64,000 bases of DNA from Cacajao melanocephalus (lineage: Eukaryota > Chordata > Mammalia > Primates > Pitheciidae): contig CAUYLG010063096.1 of the NCBI GenBank assembly GCA_963573385.1, forward strand, positions 53,611 to 117,610. The letters are read 5' to 3'. Position numbers and translations under genes: made by a program. The notes below the pieces were generated by a model that saw nothing but the letters and a program-made list of their open reading frames with translations, searched no databases and was not told where the DNA came from. This document shows, in pieces, positions 1 to 16,855 of the stretch; position 1 is the stretch's first letter; the number at the start of each line of letters is the position of its first letter.

Positions 1-1197
1 AACTATGTGTTTGGTCTGTTTCCAAAAACCTGAGGAGGAAAAAATACTTTGCTTTTGCCTTAACACATCATCTGGTCACCTAAGAGAAGAAAAGCAACCC
101 CATCAAACTGAGCCTTTGATATCACATTCTGACGTAAGATGCGAAGTCTGTGCAAAACCCACCAAAATGCTCCTATCCAATAATTATTTTGATTTTCTCC
201 CTGCTCTGTGTTGACCAGAAAACAATGATTTTATAATATTTAACCCACCAAAAAGTCCATCCAATAGCAGTATTTTATGAAAGGTTGGCTGTTCTCAATA
301 ACTTCATTTTCTTGGCCAAAGCCAGAAGGAATCAAAAGATCCTTGGAGTGTTTGCCTTTCCACGTGGCTTCTAAAAGCCTCTGAAATAATAAAGTGCAAA
401 TGTCCTCTTTTCCTTGCTGCTAGAGTGGGAGGAGAAAGATGTCCTGACTTAGGTTTCCTGTTTCTTCTTGTTCTTCTCTCAAAAATTTACAGTACTCCAT
501 TTTGGGGTCCAAACTGTAATGTTCAAAATAATAAATGCTTATAAGAAAATTATTTATTGAGAATATTCATATAAAAATTACCTAAAGCAAAGTAAAAAAA
601 GTAAAATCAAGGTGGTATATTTGAAGTCAATGGTGATTGGAGATTTCTTTAGCTATAACAAACAAAAAGAAAGAAAACAACTTTTTTAAAAACCTCATTC
701 TTTTTTCTTTCAGAATGTACCTTATTCCCACACACTCTTGGACCAATCTTAATTTAATCAGTAGGCTCATTATCACTTTGTTTAAAATCAAATGCTTCAG
801 CAGAAGTCATTATATCTTTAACCATATAATTTTAAAACTCCTCTTCATCATTGATAGCAAAGTCAGAAACGTTAGGGCACCAAAGAGTAGAAAAAACTGA
901 TCTTAAGTTAGAAAAACTAGTCTTGTTAATAATATTATCCTATTCATCCATATATATTGAAATTATACAGGTTCATAATTTCATTTTAATTATAGGAGAG
1001 AAGAAAAGCTAATACCCATTTGTTCCATCACCTCCTCTCCCTGTCATTAACTATCAAATAAATAAAAGCAATTCGATTTCCAGTGCGGTACTAGCCAGTG
1101 AGTTTGCATGACTCTCTTGCATGGATGCCTGCTCCATGTATTGAACAATCCAATGATGCAAACAATTTCAATCCAATATGTATCTTTTAAAATGTAA
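1..1197. other. Unidentified AT-rich sequence
   Basis: No repeat family, exon or RNA gene is recognised here. The stretch is AT-rich, especially around 520-1060, with short open frames only. It may be unique intergenic or intronic sequence, or repeats too decayed to see by eye. Confidence 0.5.
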
Positions 1198-1378
1198 TTG
1201 CAGTCACCACAACAACAGCTAGCACTTACTGATTATTTACTATGTACCAGGAATATGCTAAGGGATTTCATACATTGTTTCATTCATCCTCACAACGATG
1301 CATGTAACAGGGGTATTTTCAACCTTATTTTCCAGATAAAGAAAGTGAGGCTCAGAGAACTTAAGTCACTTTCCCTGT
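1198..1378 (+). mobile_element. MIR SINE (sense)
   Basis: The text follows the MIR consensus in order: an 'actatgtaccagg' core, 'cctcacaacgatg', a 'ttccagataaagaaagtgaggctcagag' type segment and 'cttaagtcactttccc'. MIR is an ancient tRNA-derived mammalian SINE, long inactive. The copy is diverged and lacks its 3' end. Confidence 0.85.
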
Positions 1379-1399
1379 TCAGATTCCTGTTACTAGACC

Positions 1400-1530
1400 T
1401 TTTACTAAGTATTCATGGTACCATTAACATCCTCATTTTACAAGTAAAGAAACTGAGGCATAGAGAAGCTCAAGAAAATTGGCCACACTCACAGCCAGGC
1501 AGGGGCAAAGCTGGGCCTCCAGCCTCCCGG
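1400..1530 (+). mobile_element. Second MIR fragment (sense)
   Basis: A second MIR-like core follows the first in the same orientation. It has 'cctcattttacaagtaaag', 'aaactgaggcatagagaag' and a 'ggcagggcaaagctgggcc' type segment. It matches the 3' half of MIR, so this is either an independent insertion or a local duplication of the neighbour. Confidence 0.75.
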
Positions 1531-3390
<1,860 letters not shown>

Positions 3391-3534
3391 ATAAAAACCT
3401 ATTGCCTTTTCTTTACTTTTGTTCTAAGACTTGATATGGCAAAAGTACTACAGGTAATGGAAAGGAATTCCAATTTTCCAGCTTATCATGGAAAATAATT
3501 GCAAACTCTAGGTAAAATTTGTCTGTGGAAAGGA

Positions 3535-3655
3535 AGTTCTAGACCCTGCTCAGCTATTAAGTACCTGTGTAAACTTGGGCTAATCACTTCTGGGTCTCAA
3601 TTGAATTAAACCTACAAATTAAAGGGGTTGGACATGAAAATCCACTGCTCCATTA
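3535..3655 (-). mobile_element. MIR/MIR3-type SINE (antisense)
   Basis: An antisense MIR signature is readable: 'cagctattaagtacctgtgt', 'aaacttgggctaatcacttc', and then 'aaaggggttggacatga'. The last segment resembles the 3' part of the MIR3/MIRc type. The copy is heavily diverged. Confidence 0.65.
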
Positions 3656-4071
3656 TCTCAAACGGAATTAACTTGGTCCCTTGTATAGTTTACAAGAGCC
3701 ACACACTTCAGTGCAACTTTTGTCTCCAAAACCCCACACACAAAAGGTAACCTGTCTCCCAGTATGCAAAGGATTTGGGCACCTATATCAACTGCCTTAA
3801 TAAAATAATATTACTGACTGAAAATGCATACTAAAGGTTATATAAATGTCATCAAAATTGAACAAAGGAGGCTTTCCCTTGTCGGCTGAACAGATTCTTT
3901 CTGTTTGATAGTTATTTACAAGATTTCTGCCTATGGTCTCATGCTTTGCACTTTGCTGCCTTAAGATAGAATTACATGTCTGCTGATGGGCACAGTGAGA
4001 AATCAAAAAGGATTAGGAATTGAAAGACTACTATGTGCCAACAGCTGACCTTTGTTCTGCAGCTGAACAAT

Positions 4072-4073
<2 letters not shown>

Positions 4074-4107
<34 letters not shown>
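4074..4107. repeat. (TG)n microsatellite
   Basis: About 17 uninterrupted GT units. It is likely length-polymorphic and can adopt Z-DNA. No surrounding repeat explains it. Confidence 0.98.
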
Positions 4108-4109
<2 letters not shown>

Positions 4110-6729
4110 ACTTGTTAAATCCTGTAAACAAAATTTCCTCCAGAGGGAAAAAAAATGCTTGCCAAGCAAACATCTCAAGTTGAGAATGACTTGACAACTC
4201 TTTTTTGGGACCTAAGCAGTGCCTGGGGCTTTTGCCTCCAGAGACCACATCTGTTCTTGTACAGTGGTGCACATCGGCTTTGGAATGCCAGGGCTACATA
4301 ATTTTAAAATCAAGTGGTGCTTGTGGTATTTGGCCACTCAGAGCAAAGTATAATTCTCTTTTAAAGTGGTTTGGATCCTGAGGGTGGGAAGAACGTCATG
4401 TTCTGCTGTAAGAAATCTCACTAAGGAGACATGTAAACTCTAAGGAGTGTCAGCTACTTCTCAAGATTCTCTTCTTCCACAGGTGCCAGAGACTTGGAGT
4501 CTTCCCTCTTTTTCAAAGGCTTCAGTGGAAGTGCTTTGGAGCTGCTAGCTCTTTCCCTGAAGGAACAATCAGAGTGTGTGAATAAATTCAGACTCCAAAG
4601 ATGGTGGGTGTGACCACAGAGGAGTTTCAGAATACAAGACTGTATTAGTATGAAATGCAGCTCTGAAGCATTAAGTCATGGTAACTGGGGTTTGGCCTGG
4701 AAATGGAAGAGAACGATGTCTCTCTGAACATCCTAAAGCAAGTTAGCTCCTTATGCAGGCCAGAATATGGCAAGAAAATAATGAGCCTGTCAAGAGTACT
4801 TTGTGTAATTGGTCTCATGACATCATGGCCATACATGAAGGCTTACTGATGGAAGCTTGAAGAAAAATAACTGTATTTACTCAGGACATTAAAGTTGGAT
4901 TTTTCAAGTGCAATATGTTTATATTAATAAATACTGCTGCTAACTTAATGAGATTGACCATTTCTTTATTCCAGCACTAATTAAGTCTTTCATCATCAGG
5001 ACTCCAGAAACAGAGTGAGTCTCAACAAAGCTGGTTGATCCATTTCCTTTTACAAAAGATTTTATGGCCCATAGGCAATTCAGCCCTGAAAATGGCCTAG
5101 AAAGGAGCACTTGCAGGCCCAACAAGTATCAAATAGCAAAGCTGGGGAAGCAGCCTGATTGACTTGGCCTTAGCCTTGCCTCCTAGGGGTGGCTCCTACA
5201 GAGCCTGAGGCTGTTGGGGAATCTGATGGCCTCTGCAGCAAGTGGATGCTCAGATCCAGGGTGTCATGCACAAAAAATAAAAGAGCAGATGGCAGGGGCT
5301 ACTGGGGAAGGCCAGGGTTTAGTTCATGGATACGTGGGTTGAATAATAAAATTGTTTATTTGGCAGTTGGCAAAGAGAGGATCTTTAACTGAAAAGTTTC
5401 CTTCAGGGCTCCAGTGCTTAAGAAGCTATTTTCAAGGCTGATAGAATATGCATGTCCATACATTGCAGGCTCAAGTACAAAGATTTGATATTAAATATGT
5501 AGTGCCAGAACTGAAGAATCTCTTTTTGCATGACCTTTCATGGTGACTGGAAGAAACGGGTATACTCTGCAGAGGTGGAAGACTGCAGCAGCTCCACAAA
5601 ACTGTGTGTTTTGTGGAGGTGTTCAATCACTGCAGGTATTCAATCACTTGGCTGGAATGCAGCTCCACACAGCTGGCCTGGCACCTTGCCCTTCAGCATC
5701 TGAAGTCTATCTGCACAGTGGTGTTTGCCTGCAAAAGGGGCTTCTCTTTTCAACTACAAGTAGCCCTGAGAGTCTACCATCACCCACCTATTGGTGTGAA
5801 TTCTTTCATTCTTATGCTTTCCTCTTAACCTCCGCTGGTAGGAAGGTCCTTAGACAGAGAGCCTGTGATGGGTTGAGGAGGTAGAATTGTCTGGGGGCAT
5901 TTGCAGCTTGGAGAATCACCCAAGCAGAGGACTGGGGCCTGGGATACAACGTGAGGGCAGGAGACCCGGGCACCTCGGGGTGACATTCTTGCCTTGGACA
6001 TATATTCTGCTCTCAAGCCTCCCGAGAGCACTCGCTGAAGGCTGTGCCGGGGTTGGATGGCAGTGGCTTGGTTCTCCTTAGCCTTGTTTTTTCAGAGACA
6101 TCCAGTTTTCCATTTGTATTTTGGCCTCTATCTTACGGAAGTGCTCTGACTTTCTGACCTCTGGGTTATGGAGGCATAAGCAGCATGCGTGTTAGGGAGG
6201 TAATTTCCTAGCTGTGATGAAAGGCCTTTGAAGTTGGACATAATCAGATTTTTTTTTAATTTCTAATTCGATTTACCAAGAGAACTCTTGTCCTGTACTG
6301 TGTGTCTTTAGGAAGACAATTTACACTTCTTGGGAGCCTCTTCTCTTTCCTTGCAGAAACAGGGTCCGGGTCATACCCCACTGTTTGGCACAAGACGTGA
6401 GGAAGTTGTGGAAAGAGCGTTGGAATTCCTGAGCTCCAGCCGGGTAAGGACTGAAATGAGATCAATGTGAGCCTGTTAAACTCAAAATCGAAATATATCC
6501 CTCCTGTCGAGTACAAGTATTGAGTACCTTTCAGTGGAGCCTCCCCTACTAAGTTTTCTGAAGTGTCTGTGATTCAGCCTTTAGGAAGAAGCTGTTGTAT
6601 AACAGTCCTTAAAAACTTTTGAGTATTATTTCCTTAGCACTAAAAAGATCAAGTGCCTCTGAAAAACTGAATGTGGACTTCTAAAAATGAAAAATAAAAA
6701 CAGGTCCTTTTTCTCTTTAATATGGTTCT
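4108..6729. other. 2.6 kb with no recognised repeat or gene
   Basis: No Alu, L1, L2, MIR or LTR signature was recognised across this stretch, which is long for a repeat-dense window. Open frames are short (at most 114 codons) and lack known motifs. A small perfect hairpin lies at 5592-5618. The stretch could be unique intronic or regulatory DNA. Confidence 0.4.
5592..5618. other. Perfect 11-bp hairpin
   Basis: The arms ctccacaaaac (5592-5602) and gttttgtggag (5608-5618) are exact reverse complements around a 5-nt loop TGTGT. A 10-bp direct repeat 'ttcaatcact' follows at about 5622 and 5640. No function is implied. Confidence 0.9.
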
Positions 6730-6732
6730 CTT

Positions 6733-7086
<354 letters not shown>

Positions 7087-7469
7087 TCATCCTTGCTTGA
7101 CAAATTACTCCTCCCCACTTCATTACTCCCACCCACAAAGTGCTTATTAAAAAAGGTTCATGACACAATTTCCCCCTTAAAACCACTTCAGCCCTTCTCC
7201 TTGACAATCTAATTTGTCCTGTCATTTGGACATCATTCAACTAGACTGTCTCACCTGGGTCTTCTGTAAATAGAGGCCACATGGCTGGCACCGTGGAAAT
7301 ATTGTATATGTCAGACAAACCAAAGGATGAGCACAGAAGGAAGAGAGAAGTTGACGTTTGTGTTAAGAAGACACACCCTAGTTTGCATAGTCAATTCCAT
7401 CCTGCCAGGCCATGAACACCTGAGAAACCCAAACTCAAGTGTACTTGGTGCAGGCTTCAGAGACGGCAA

Positions 7470-7640
7470 GATCAGCGCAGAATCCTGGGCCTGCCTGCCC
7501 TATGAGCCCCATGACTTGGGGCAGATTTTCTGGTCTCTCTGAGCATCAGTTGCCTCACCTCTAAGATGAGGATAATAATCCCATCTCTTGGTGTTCATGT
7601 GAGGTTTGAAATAAAATAATGAAAGTGCCTCATAAACCGG
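7470..7640 (-). mobile_element. MIR SINE (antisense)
   Basis: The antisense MIR core is visible: 'catgacttggggcagatttt', 'gagcatcagttgcctcacct', 'ctaagatgaggataataatc', then 'gtgaggtttgaaataaaata'. This is the order expected for a MIR on the minus strand. Confidence 0.85.
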
Positions 7641-8674
7641 AAGTGCTATCCAGTTCAAGAGGCATTTGGAGTTTGATTTGGGGTTTTCGTTTGGGGTCTT
7701 GTTTTATCTGAAAAGTTTATTGGGATGGCCTCCCATTCATCTTGATTCAGGGAGCTTGTGGTCCTGCTCTGTCTGAAGGAGCGTCTTTCTGTAAGCCTCA
7801 CTTGTCCTCCTGTCGGGCAGCAGACGACAAGCTGGGCATTCTACACGCAAAACTCCCAGACCATGGTGGCCTTGGGGCATCCTGAACATTTCATATCCGT
7901 GACGTAGGAATCCTGGCTCTGCACCAGGCACTTCTTTTTTCTGCTTCTCCTCTGCAGAGGATGAAGGAGGTCCTTTGTAAGAGGCATGTTCGGTTGTCAC
8001 TGCCCTCAAAGCAGGGGCATTTGGTTTTAAGCCCTCAGAGGGAAGTGGGCCCCTAAGAGGTGAGGGTCTCTTTGACCAATTTTGTTTAGAAACCAAGTCA
8101 TCCTGGTCAAACACCTCAGAGCAGATGCAGAGCCCAGAGCAGCCTCTTTGGATGAATGAAGTCAGAACCAAATGAAAGAAAAGCCCCAGGCAGAGCAGTG
8201 GCGGTGCAGGGGCGGATCATGGGCCACTCCTCTCCTGGGACTCTTTCTACCTGGACCATGCACAGCCCATGCTCGCCACCTGATTTGCACACTTGATTGT
8301 GATCATGAATTTGTTTCCTGGTGAAAACTGTGTTTCTCAGGCTCTGCCGTGGCCTGTCTCTGGATGAGGTGAAATGGCCTTTCTTAGGAGTGGCTCCAAG
8401 TAGTTTGCTCTGCAACAGGTTTCTCTTGAGGAGACTGTTAGCACTGGAACTGCCTTAAAGACTGTAATAGAGTCCATCTGGGATGTTTTCCTGGCCTGTT
8501 CCCTCTCCCCAAACCCAGGGAGAACCCTGACTCAGCTAGGCACTCAGAGAGCTCCCAAAAGAACTGCTCTTTTGAGTCAGTTCTTTCTGGAGGGAGTCTT
8601 AGAGGCTAAGCCTGGGGGTCATGTTATGGCATATGCAGGGAGAATAATTAAAAATATTACTATTATCATTACAT
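7641..8674. other. Unidentified sequence
   Basis: No repeat or exon is recognised. Minus-strand open frames of 144 codons (7737-8171) and 99 codons (8116-8415) exist, but they have no familiar motif and I treat them as chance. Confidence 0.4.
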
Positions 8675-8815
8675 AAAATAATAGCAATAGCTAACTCTTA
8701 TCTAGCACTTCCCATGTGCCAGGCACTTCCTAAACACTTTACATGGATAAACTCATTATATCCTCACAACTCCTTCAGACAGGGACTGTTCTTAGTTCCA
8801 TTTTATTTGAAAAGA
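8675..8815 (+). mobile_element. MIR SINE (sense)
   Basis: The 5' and core parts of MIR are clear: 'aatagctaactcttatctag', 'cccatgtgccaggcacttcc', 'taaacactttacatggataa', 'actcattatatcctcacaac'. The 3' half is lost in an A-rich segment near 8820. Confidence 0.9.
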
Positions 8816-9039
8816 AAAACCAGTCCACCCAAAAAGAAAAAAGAAAAAATCAACTTGCTGGCTGAAGGAGAGAGAAGCAAATACGGCACCCTGGAACTCT
8901 AAAAACATGGCCATGGGTCCTAACTTTCCAATGTCTGGTTGTGGTTCCTCTGGGGGCTCAGAGGAACCCCCTTCCTAGATAGAGACCCATGAGATGCCTT
9001 GGTGTTCTCCCAGCACCCCCTTTCTGCGTAAGCCAGCTT

Positions 9040-9297
9040 GGGAGCTATGGCAGAGCCGTTTACTGCTCAAACGTCTCCCACATTTCTCTGGCCCTTGCAA
9101 TTAGGTCAGGACCGTGCAACTGGTTCTGGCCACTGGGCTGTGAGCAGAAGTGATGTGTCAACAGTAGGCTAAAGCCTGTAGGAGCCAGTAGGCAACCCTC
9201 CAGCTCTCTTTCACAGAATTGAGGTGACTGAGAAAACCATGGGTTTTAGATGGTGTAGCTCTAAGACAGCAGAGCTTCATAAGCCTGGGTTCCTGGG
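9040..9297 (+). mobile_element. Unassigned old interspersed repeat, LTR-like
   Basis: The stretch around 'ggccactgggctgtgagcag' and 'aagtgatgtgtcaac' is a phrase I associate with a common ancient mammalian LTR-like repeat, but I cannot name the family. It runs directly into the MLT1 LTR at 9298. Confidence 0.45.
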
Positions 9298-9662
9298 TAT
9301 TATGGACTGAATATTTATGTTCCCCCGAAAATTCCTGTGTTAAATCCTAAACCTTGCTGTGATGGTATTAGGAGGTGGGGACTTTGGTAGGTGATTAACT
9401 CATGAGGTGAAGGCCTCATTAACGGGATAGGTGCATTTATAAGAAGAGACAAGAGCTCCATCGTGCTCTCCACTATGTGAGAGTATAATGGGAAGATGGC
9501 TGGCTGTAAACCAGGAAGCCAGCTCCTACCAGACGCAGACCTGCTGGCCTCCTTGATCTGGAGACATCCCAGTCTCCAGAACTGTGAGAAATAAATGTTC
9601 ATGGTTTAGTCCACTCAGTCACCCATGGTAATTTGTTACAGCAGCCCAAGCTGACTAAGACA
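9298..9662 (+). mobile_element. MLT1-type MaLR LTR (sense, MLT1D-like)
   Basis: Reads end to end as an MLT1 LTR: 'tggactgaatatttatgttc', 'ggtattaggaggtggggac', 'catgaggtgaaggcctcat', 'ccagaactgtgagaaataaa' with its AATAAA signal, and 'gttacagcagcccaagctg' to the terminal 'gactaagaca'. It is a solo LTR of the ERVL-MaLR group with no internal region next to it. Confidence 0.88.
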
Positions 9663-9802
9663 CCGGGTGACGGTGTGGAGCAGAGACCCTCACCAGTTTG
9701 CACAACAGCCTGATACAGGAGGTTGGGTTTGTTGTTTTTCTCATAAGCTAATGCTCCCAAATTAAAACAAAGATCAAGAAATCCAAGTAAAATTTGGATT
9801 GG

Positions 9803-10086
9803 AGGCCAGGCAAGGTAGTTCACGCCTGTAATCCCAGCACTTTGGGAGGCCGAGGCAGGTGGATCACAAGGTCAAGAGATCAAGACCATCCTGACCGACA
9901 TGGTGAAACCCCGTCTCTACTGAAAAATACAAAAATTAGCTGGGCGTGATGGTGCGCGCTTGAGCTACTCAGGAGGCTGAGGTAGAAGAATCACTTGAAC
10001 CAGGAGGAGGAGGTTGCAGTGAGCCAGGATTGCGCCACTGCACTCCAGCCTGGTGTCAGAGCAAGACACTGTCTCAAAAAAAAAAT
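9803..10086 (+). mobile_element. AluS-type SINE (sense) with target-site duplication
   Basis: Full dimeric Alu with a short poly-A. 'gatcacaaggtcaagagatc' and 'aagaccatcctgacc' suggest AluSc or an S/Y intermediate. The 5' flank 'ttggattggagg' is echoed after the tail as 'ttgaattggagg', a slightly diverged duplication. Confidence 0.95.
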
Positions 10087-10374
10087 TGAATTGGAGGAAA
10101 CAGTTCCTCGCTGCTGGACAGCTCTTTAATTCAAGGACCAATTTATTGGGTCACCACCATGAAAGGCCCTCAGAAATTGAGAGAGGGAATTTAAGACCCT
10201 TTCCTCTAGGTGCTTTCAATCAGCTGGGAAGACAGGATGCATCACCATGGGAGTGTGGAGTAATAACAGCATTTGACACCAGCTTCTGTGGTTCTAGGGC
10301 AATAAGAATGGTTCTAGGTGCTCAGTACACTGTCTTGTCAATTTTTCATATCTGCCTTCCCTGTTGTGGGAGGA

Positions 10375-10462
10375 AAAGAGCAGGGATGAAGACTTGTTTG
10401 TCTTTGGCCTGGTCCTGGAAGAGTGGTTAATAAATTTTTGCTGAACAAAGGGATGGGGAGGC
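10375..10462 (+). mobile_element. L2 LINE 3' end (sense)
   Basis: The typical L2 terminus is seen: 'agagcagggatgaagacttg', 'tttgtctttggcctggtcc', then 'taataaatttttgctgaac'. Only the last 90 bp are recognisable. Confidence 0.7.
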
Positions 10463-11310
10463 ACCATGGGCCTGGGAGGCAGAATGAGCTCTGGTTCTGA
10501 TAAGCAGGCAAGACTCACATGAGCCAAGAGGAGTCAAGGAGCCCCAAGAGAAAGGGAGGGTAAGAGTGGTTCAAGCAAAAGCCTGGATTTGGAATGTCCC
10601 AAGGGTAGCTGAGCTGGCCGTCCTCAGGAGTCTTCTCCTTCTCAGCAGCCACCATCCAACCAAGCAGCTATAGCCAAGGCCCGGCCCTGAAAAGCAGTCT
10701 TCTCACAGCCACCATGGTGGTCTCTGGGCTACCCAGCTGCTGACCCCAACCTTGACGGACCAGGGGTAAGATGGGAGGCTGGCCAGGCAGCCCAGGCCTG
10801 CCTGGAGCCCAGGGTAATGACAGCTCAACAGAGCAGGCCTCATTATGTAGAGCGACTTCATGATGTGGCTGTTTTGTTTTCCTTGCATTTTTTTTCTTCT
10901 TGAAAATGAGCTGAGAACCTTCTTTACCCAAGATTACAAGTAGGGTTGGTAATGAAAAGTCTGTCCTGTGCAGAAGGAGCCAAAAGGCAGGAATTTGCAA
11001 GTCCTCTTGTTGAAAATGGCTTGTTCTACGGCCTAAACGTAAACAAGAAAAAAGGGAAATCAGGGAGCAGCAGAATCATCTCAGCCTTTGTGAGGCTGCC
11101 TGGGATTCTCTGGCAGATCATCATGGCTGCCAAACATTCCTACCTGCACACAACCCAGTAAGACACCTAGATTAATAAATCCTTCGACGACTTTAGAGAA
11201 AATCACTTGGCTCATGTTCCCAAACCCAGGCAAAACTGTGCTTCAGCCAGTCCTTTGCAAAGAGCCCTGAACAATATGAATTAGTCAAATGGAATGGATG
11301 CACAATGGAC
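10463..11310. other. Unidentified sequence
   Basis: No recognisable repeat, exon or RNA gene. Moderate GC near 10620-10830, AT-richer afterwards. Confidence 0.4.
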
Positions 11311-11355
11311 AGATGGACAGATGGATGGATGGATGGATGGATGGATGGATGGATG
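11311..11355. repeat. (GGAT)n tetranucleotide microsatellite
   Basis: About ten copies of GGAT/GATG, with the first units degenerate ('gacagatg'). The central run is uninterrupted and so is likely polymorphic. Confidence 0.97.
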
Positions 11356-11934
11356 TACAAATAAATGAGTGGGTGGGAGGTGGTGTGTAGATAGGTTGAA
11401 GATGAGAAAGTCTATCCTATTTAAAATACCTCAGGGAAAAGAAATTCCCAGGGCTCATGTTAGTACCCATGGTTAGAGGGCAGCAGAGGAGGCATCTCAC
11501 CTTTAGCCGAGCAGGAATTTTGCCATATCTGCTAGAGTGGTAGCATAGGTCACCCCTAATCCATCCACATGAGAGATGAGGAACCACCCGGATACAATTC
11601 CAACTCAAGGGAAGAGCAAATCAGACACACAAGCTTGACCCTGTAACAAAATCTTAGTAGTGGCAGGGACAAAGATGGCTGTGTGAGGTGAACATGAATT
11701 TGTGTCTAGATTAGTCCCTGATGACAAGCAGATAGCCAGGGAGCTGTGGCCAGATGACATAGTGACACCAACAGAAACCATTTTTCTCTGGGTACCTGAG
11801 ACAGTTCCAAGTGACTACATGCTGCCTAGCAAGGCCCAGAGGTCTTGGCGCAGATGACCTTAAGTGCGTGGGCATTGGATTCAAATCATGACCCCATACT
11901 AACTAGATTTCTGTCCTGAAAAAGAAAATACTTT
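11356..11934. other. Unidentified sequence, possible MIR trace at its end
   Basis: Nothing firm is recognised. The last 50 bp ('cattggattcaaatcatgac') may be an antisense MIR remnant cut off by the L1 at 11935, but this is too short to call alone. Confidence 0.4.
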
Positions 11935-14098
<2,164 letters not shown>

Positions 14099-14139
14099 AG
14101 AACATCACAGTGCTTACTGTTCTTACTGAGTTTCAGCCA

Positions 14140-14310
14140 TTTTTCTTAAGTAAATGCTACCCAGATTGCTCTAAGCCTTTGCTCAATTTCCAGAGTTTCG
14201 GAAAAGTTGAATTCTGACCATTTTTTGCCAGGATTCACATTGCTTTTATGGAGAAGAGAGTCTCTGGAGGTCCTTATTCCACCATTTTCACTGACATCAC
14301 CCAGCTTAAG
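14140..14310 (-). mobile_element. L1M 5' region (antisense), same element
   Basis: On the minus strand this reads like the 5' UTR/ORF1-proximal part of an L1M: 'gtgatgtcagtgaaaatgg' followed by 'cctccagagactctcttc'. It lies 40 bp beyond the ORF2 part in matching orientation. The simplest view is one L1 with a large internal deletion. Confidence 0.7.
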
Positions 14311-15104
14311 AAAGTTTTCTATGCCCACATTTCTCCAACTGCACAACAAATTTCTTATCTTTCTGTAGTTTTTTGGAGATGATTAACCAGGTCATGTGGT
14401 AAAGCGCCTGACACTACCTGGCACTAATAGGTACACAGGCACCTTGTCACCAAAGAGACAGGAAGGAAGCAGTGGTGGGTGTTTGGTGGCTGCCTGGCGG
14501 TGTTTATGAGCACACAGCAGTGCAATCCTTGGAAGACTGAGCTTATACCCAAACACCCTCCCGGCTGGGCCCCAACCTGGGCTATAGTCAGTTCTTCAGA
14601 CTCCGAACCTGCCTCTCCCTTCCTGTCTCCCACGGTGCACCCCTCAGTGTGGTGGTGTGATAATTACTAATGTGTTATCGCGGATAACGGAGGGGCTGAG
14701 CGCAGTTATGCTCACAAGCCCAAGTGAGGTCCACAAAGCCCGAAGGCAGCCAAAACCATCTCAGGCCCCAGCCAGGTTGGGGGAGGCAAAAAACCCATCC
14801 CTTTCAACCACACCAGCTCCACTTCAGGCCAGTCCAGGTTAGGAGGGCCTTCGTGAGTGGTTCTGAGAAGACTAAACCTGGAGGCTACGTGGTCTGTGCT
14901 ATCAACCTGAGAGCAACTGAGTCATACAGTTAACCTGGACACCCGTGCCGTGCCTTCTCCTGGCTGCGCAGGGCTCCCAAACACATCAGCTCAGCCTAAG
15001 CAGCGCTGAGGGTGGGTTCATGAGCTGGGCGCCCACAGCTCCGTCCCAGTGCTCCACTCATGCCCACACTCGCGCCACTGGCCTGAGCTTCTGACCAACT
15101 TGAC
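14311..15104. other. Unidentified sequence
   Basis: GC-richer than the L1 before it. I see no repeat, splice-bounded open frame or RNA gene. Confidence 0.4.
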
Positions 15105-15235
15105 AGCTGGTATCCCCTTTGCTGGAAAAGCCCTCTCGCTCCACCCCCATCTGCTCACCCTCAGTCCTTTAAGGTCTGGTTCACGTGGCCTCCCAAAAGA
15201 CCTTCCCTAGAATCTTCTTTGCAACTGCTTTTCCT
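15105..15235 (+). mobile_element. L2 LINE fragment (sense)
   Basis: 'ctggaaaagccctctcgctc', 'cctttaaggtctggttcac', 'gaccttccctagaatcttct' follow the L2 3' region ('tcctttaaggcccagctcaa ... gaagccttccctga'). Confidence 0.6.
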
Positions 15236-15237
15236 CA

Positions 15238-16400
<1,163 letters not shown>

Positions 16401-16749
16401 AGGCTTGACCTTGACCTTCTGCCTCCAAGGTCATGCTCCTCTCTCACAGATGCAGCCACAATTATGGCATGACATGACTTCTGTGGTGTCTTCTCGAGCC
16501 ATTGGCAGATATCTGCAAGTTTCATCTTTTGATTCGAGGCACCTTGGACATCTCCAACTGAGATCCTCTTTCCCCTGGTCCTGTTGTCTGAATGTACTGG
16601 GAAGCAGCAGAGCTTGTCCCGGTCATGATGGTGACAAGAGGCAACAGCCTGGACATCCCCGCGAGCAGACCCGAGCTGAGGCAAAGTCAGGCTCAATCCA
16701 GCAGGGCTGGTAGGAATGGAGGCGTGGGCATCAGGGCAGGGGGCCTCAC
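16401..16749. other. Unidentified sequence
   Basis: No repeat recognised. Overlapping open frames on both strands (up to 147 codons on the minus strand) have no known motif. Confidence 0.35.
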
Positions 16750-16855
16750 TTGCCTGCACAGCAGAATCACAGGGGAGTTTCTGTCGGGGTCCTATTCCAG
16801 GCCAATTGCCAGAATGTGGAGGTGGGAGCCAGACATCCGTGGTTTTTAAAGTTTC
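16750..16855 (+). mobile_element. MER5A-like hAT-Charlie MITE fragment
   Basis: 'gcacagcagaatcacagggg', 'gtgggagccagacatccgtg' and 'tttttaaagtttccta' match the MER5A outline ('agaatcacctggggagctt ... gggccagacatcagt ... ttaaaagctcccc'). MER5A is a non-autonomous DNA transposon. The ends are incomplete. Confidence 0.6.

Noticed and set aside
11311..11355. Regular short repeats as a CRISPR-like array
   Set aside because: A simple GGAT tandem repeat without spacers, in primate DNA.
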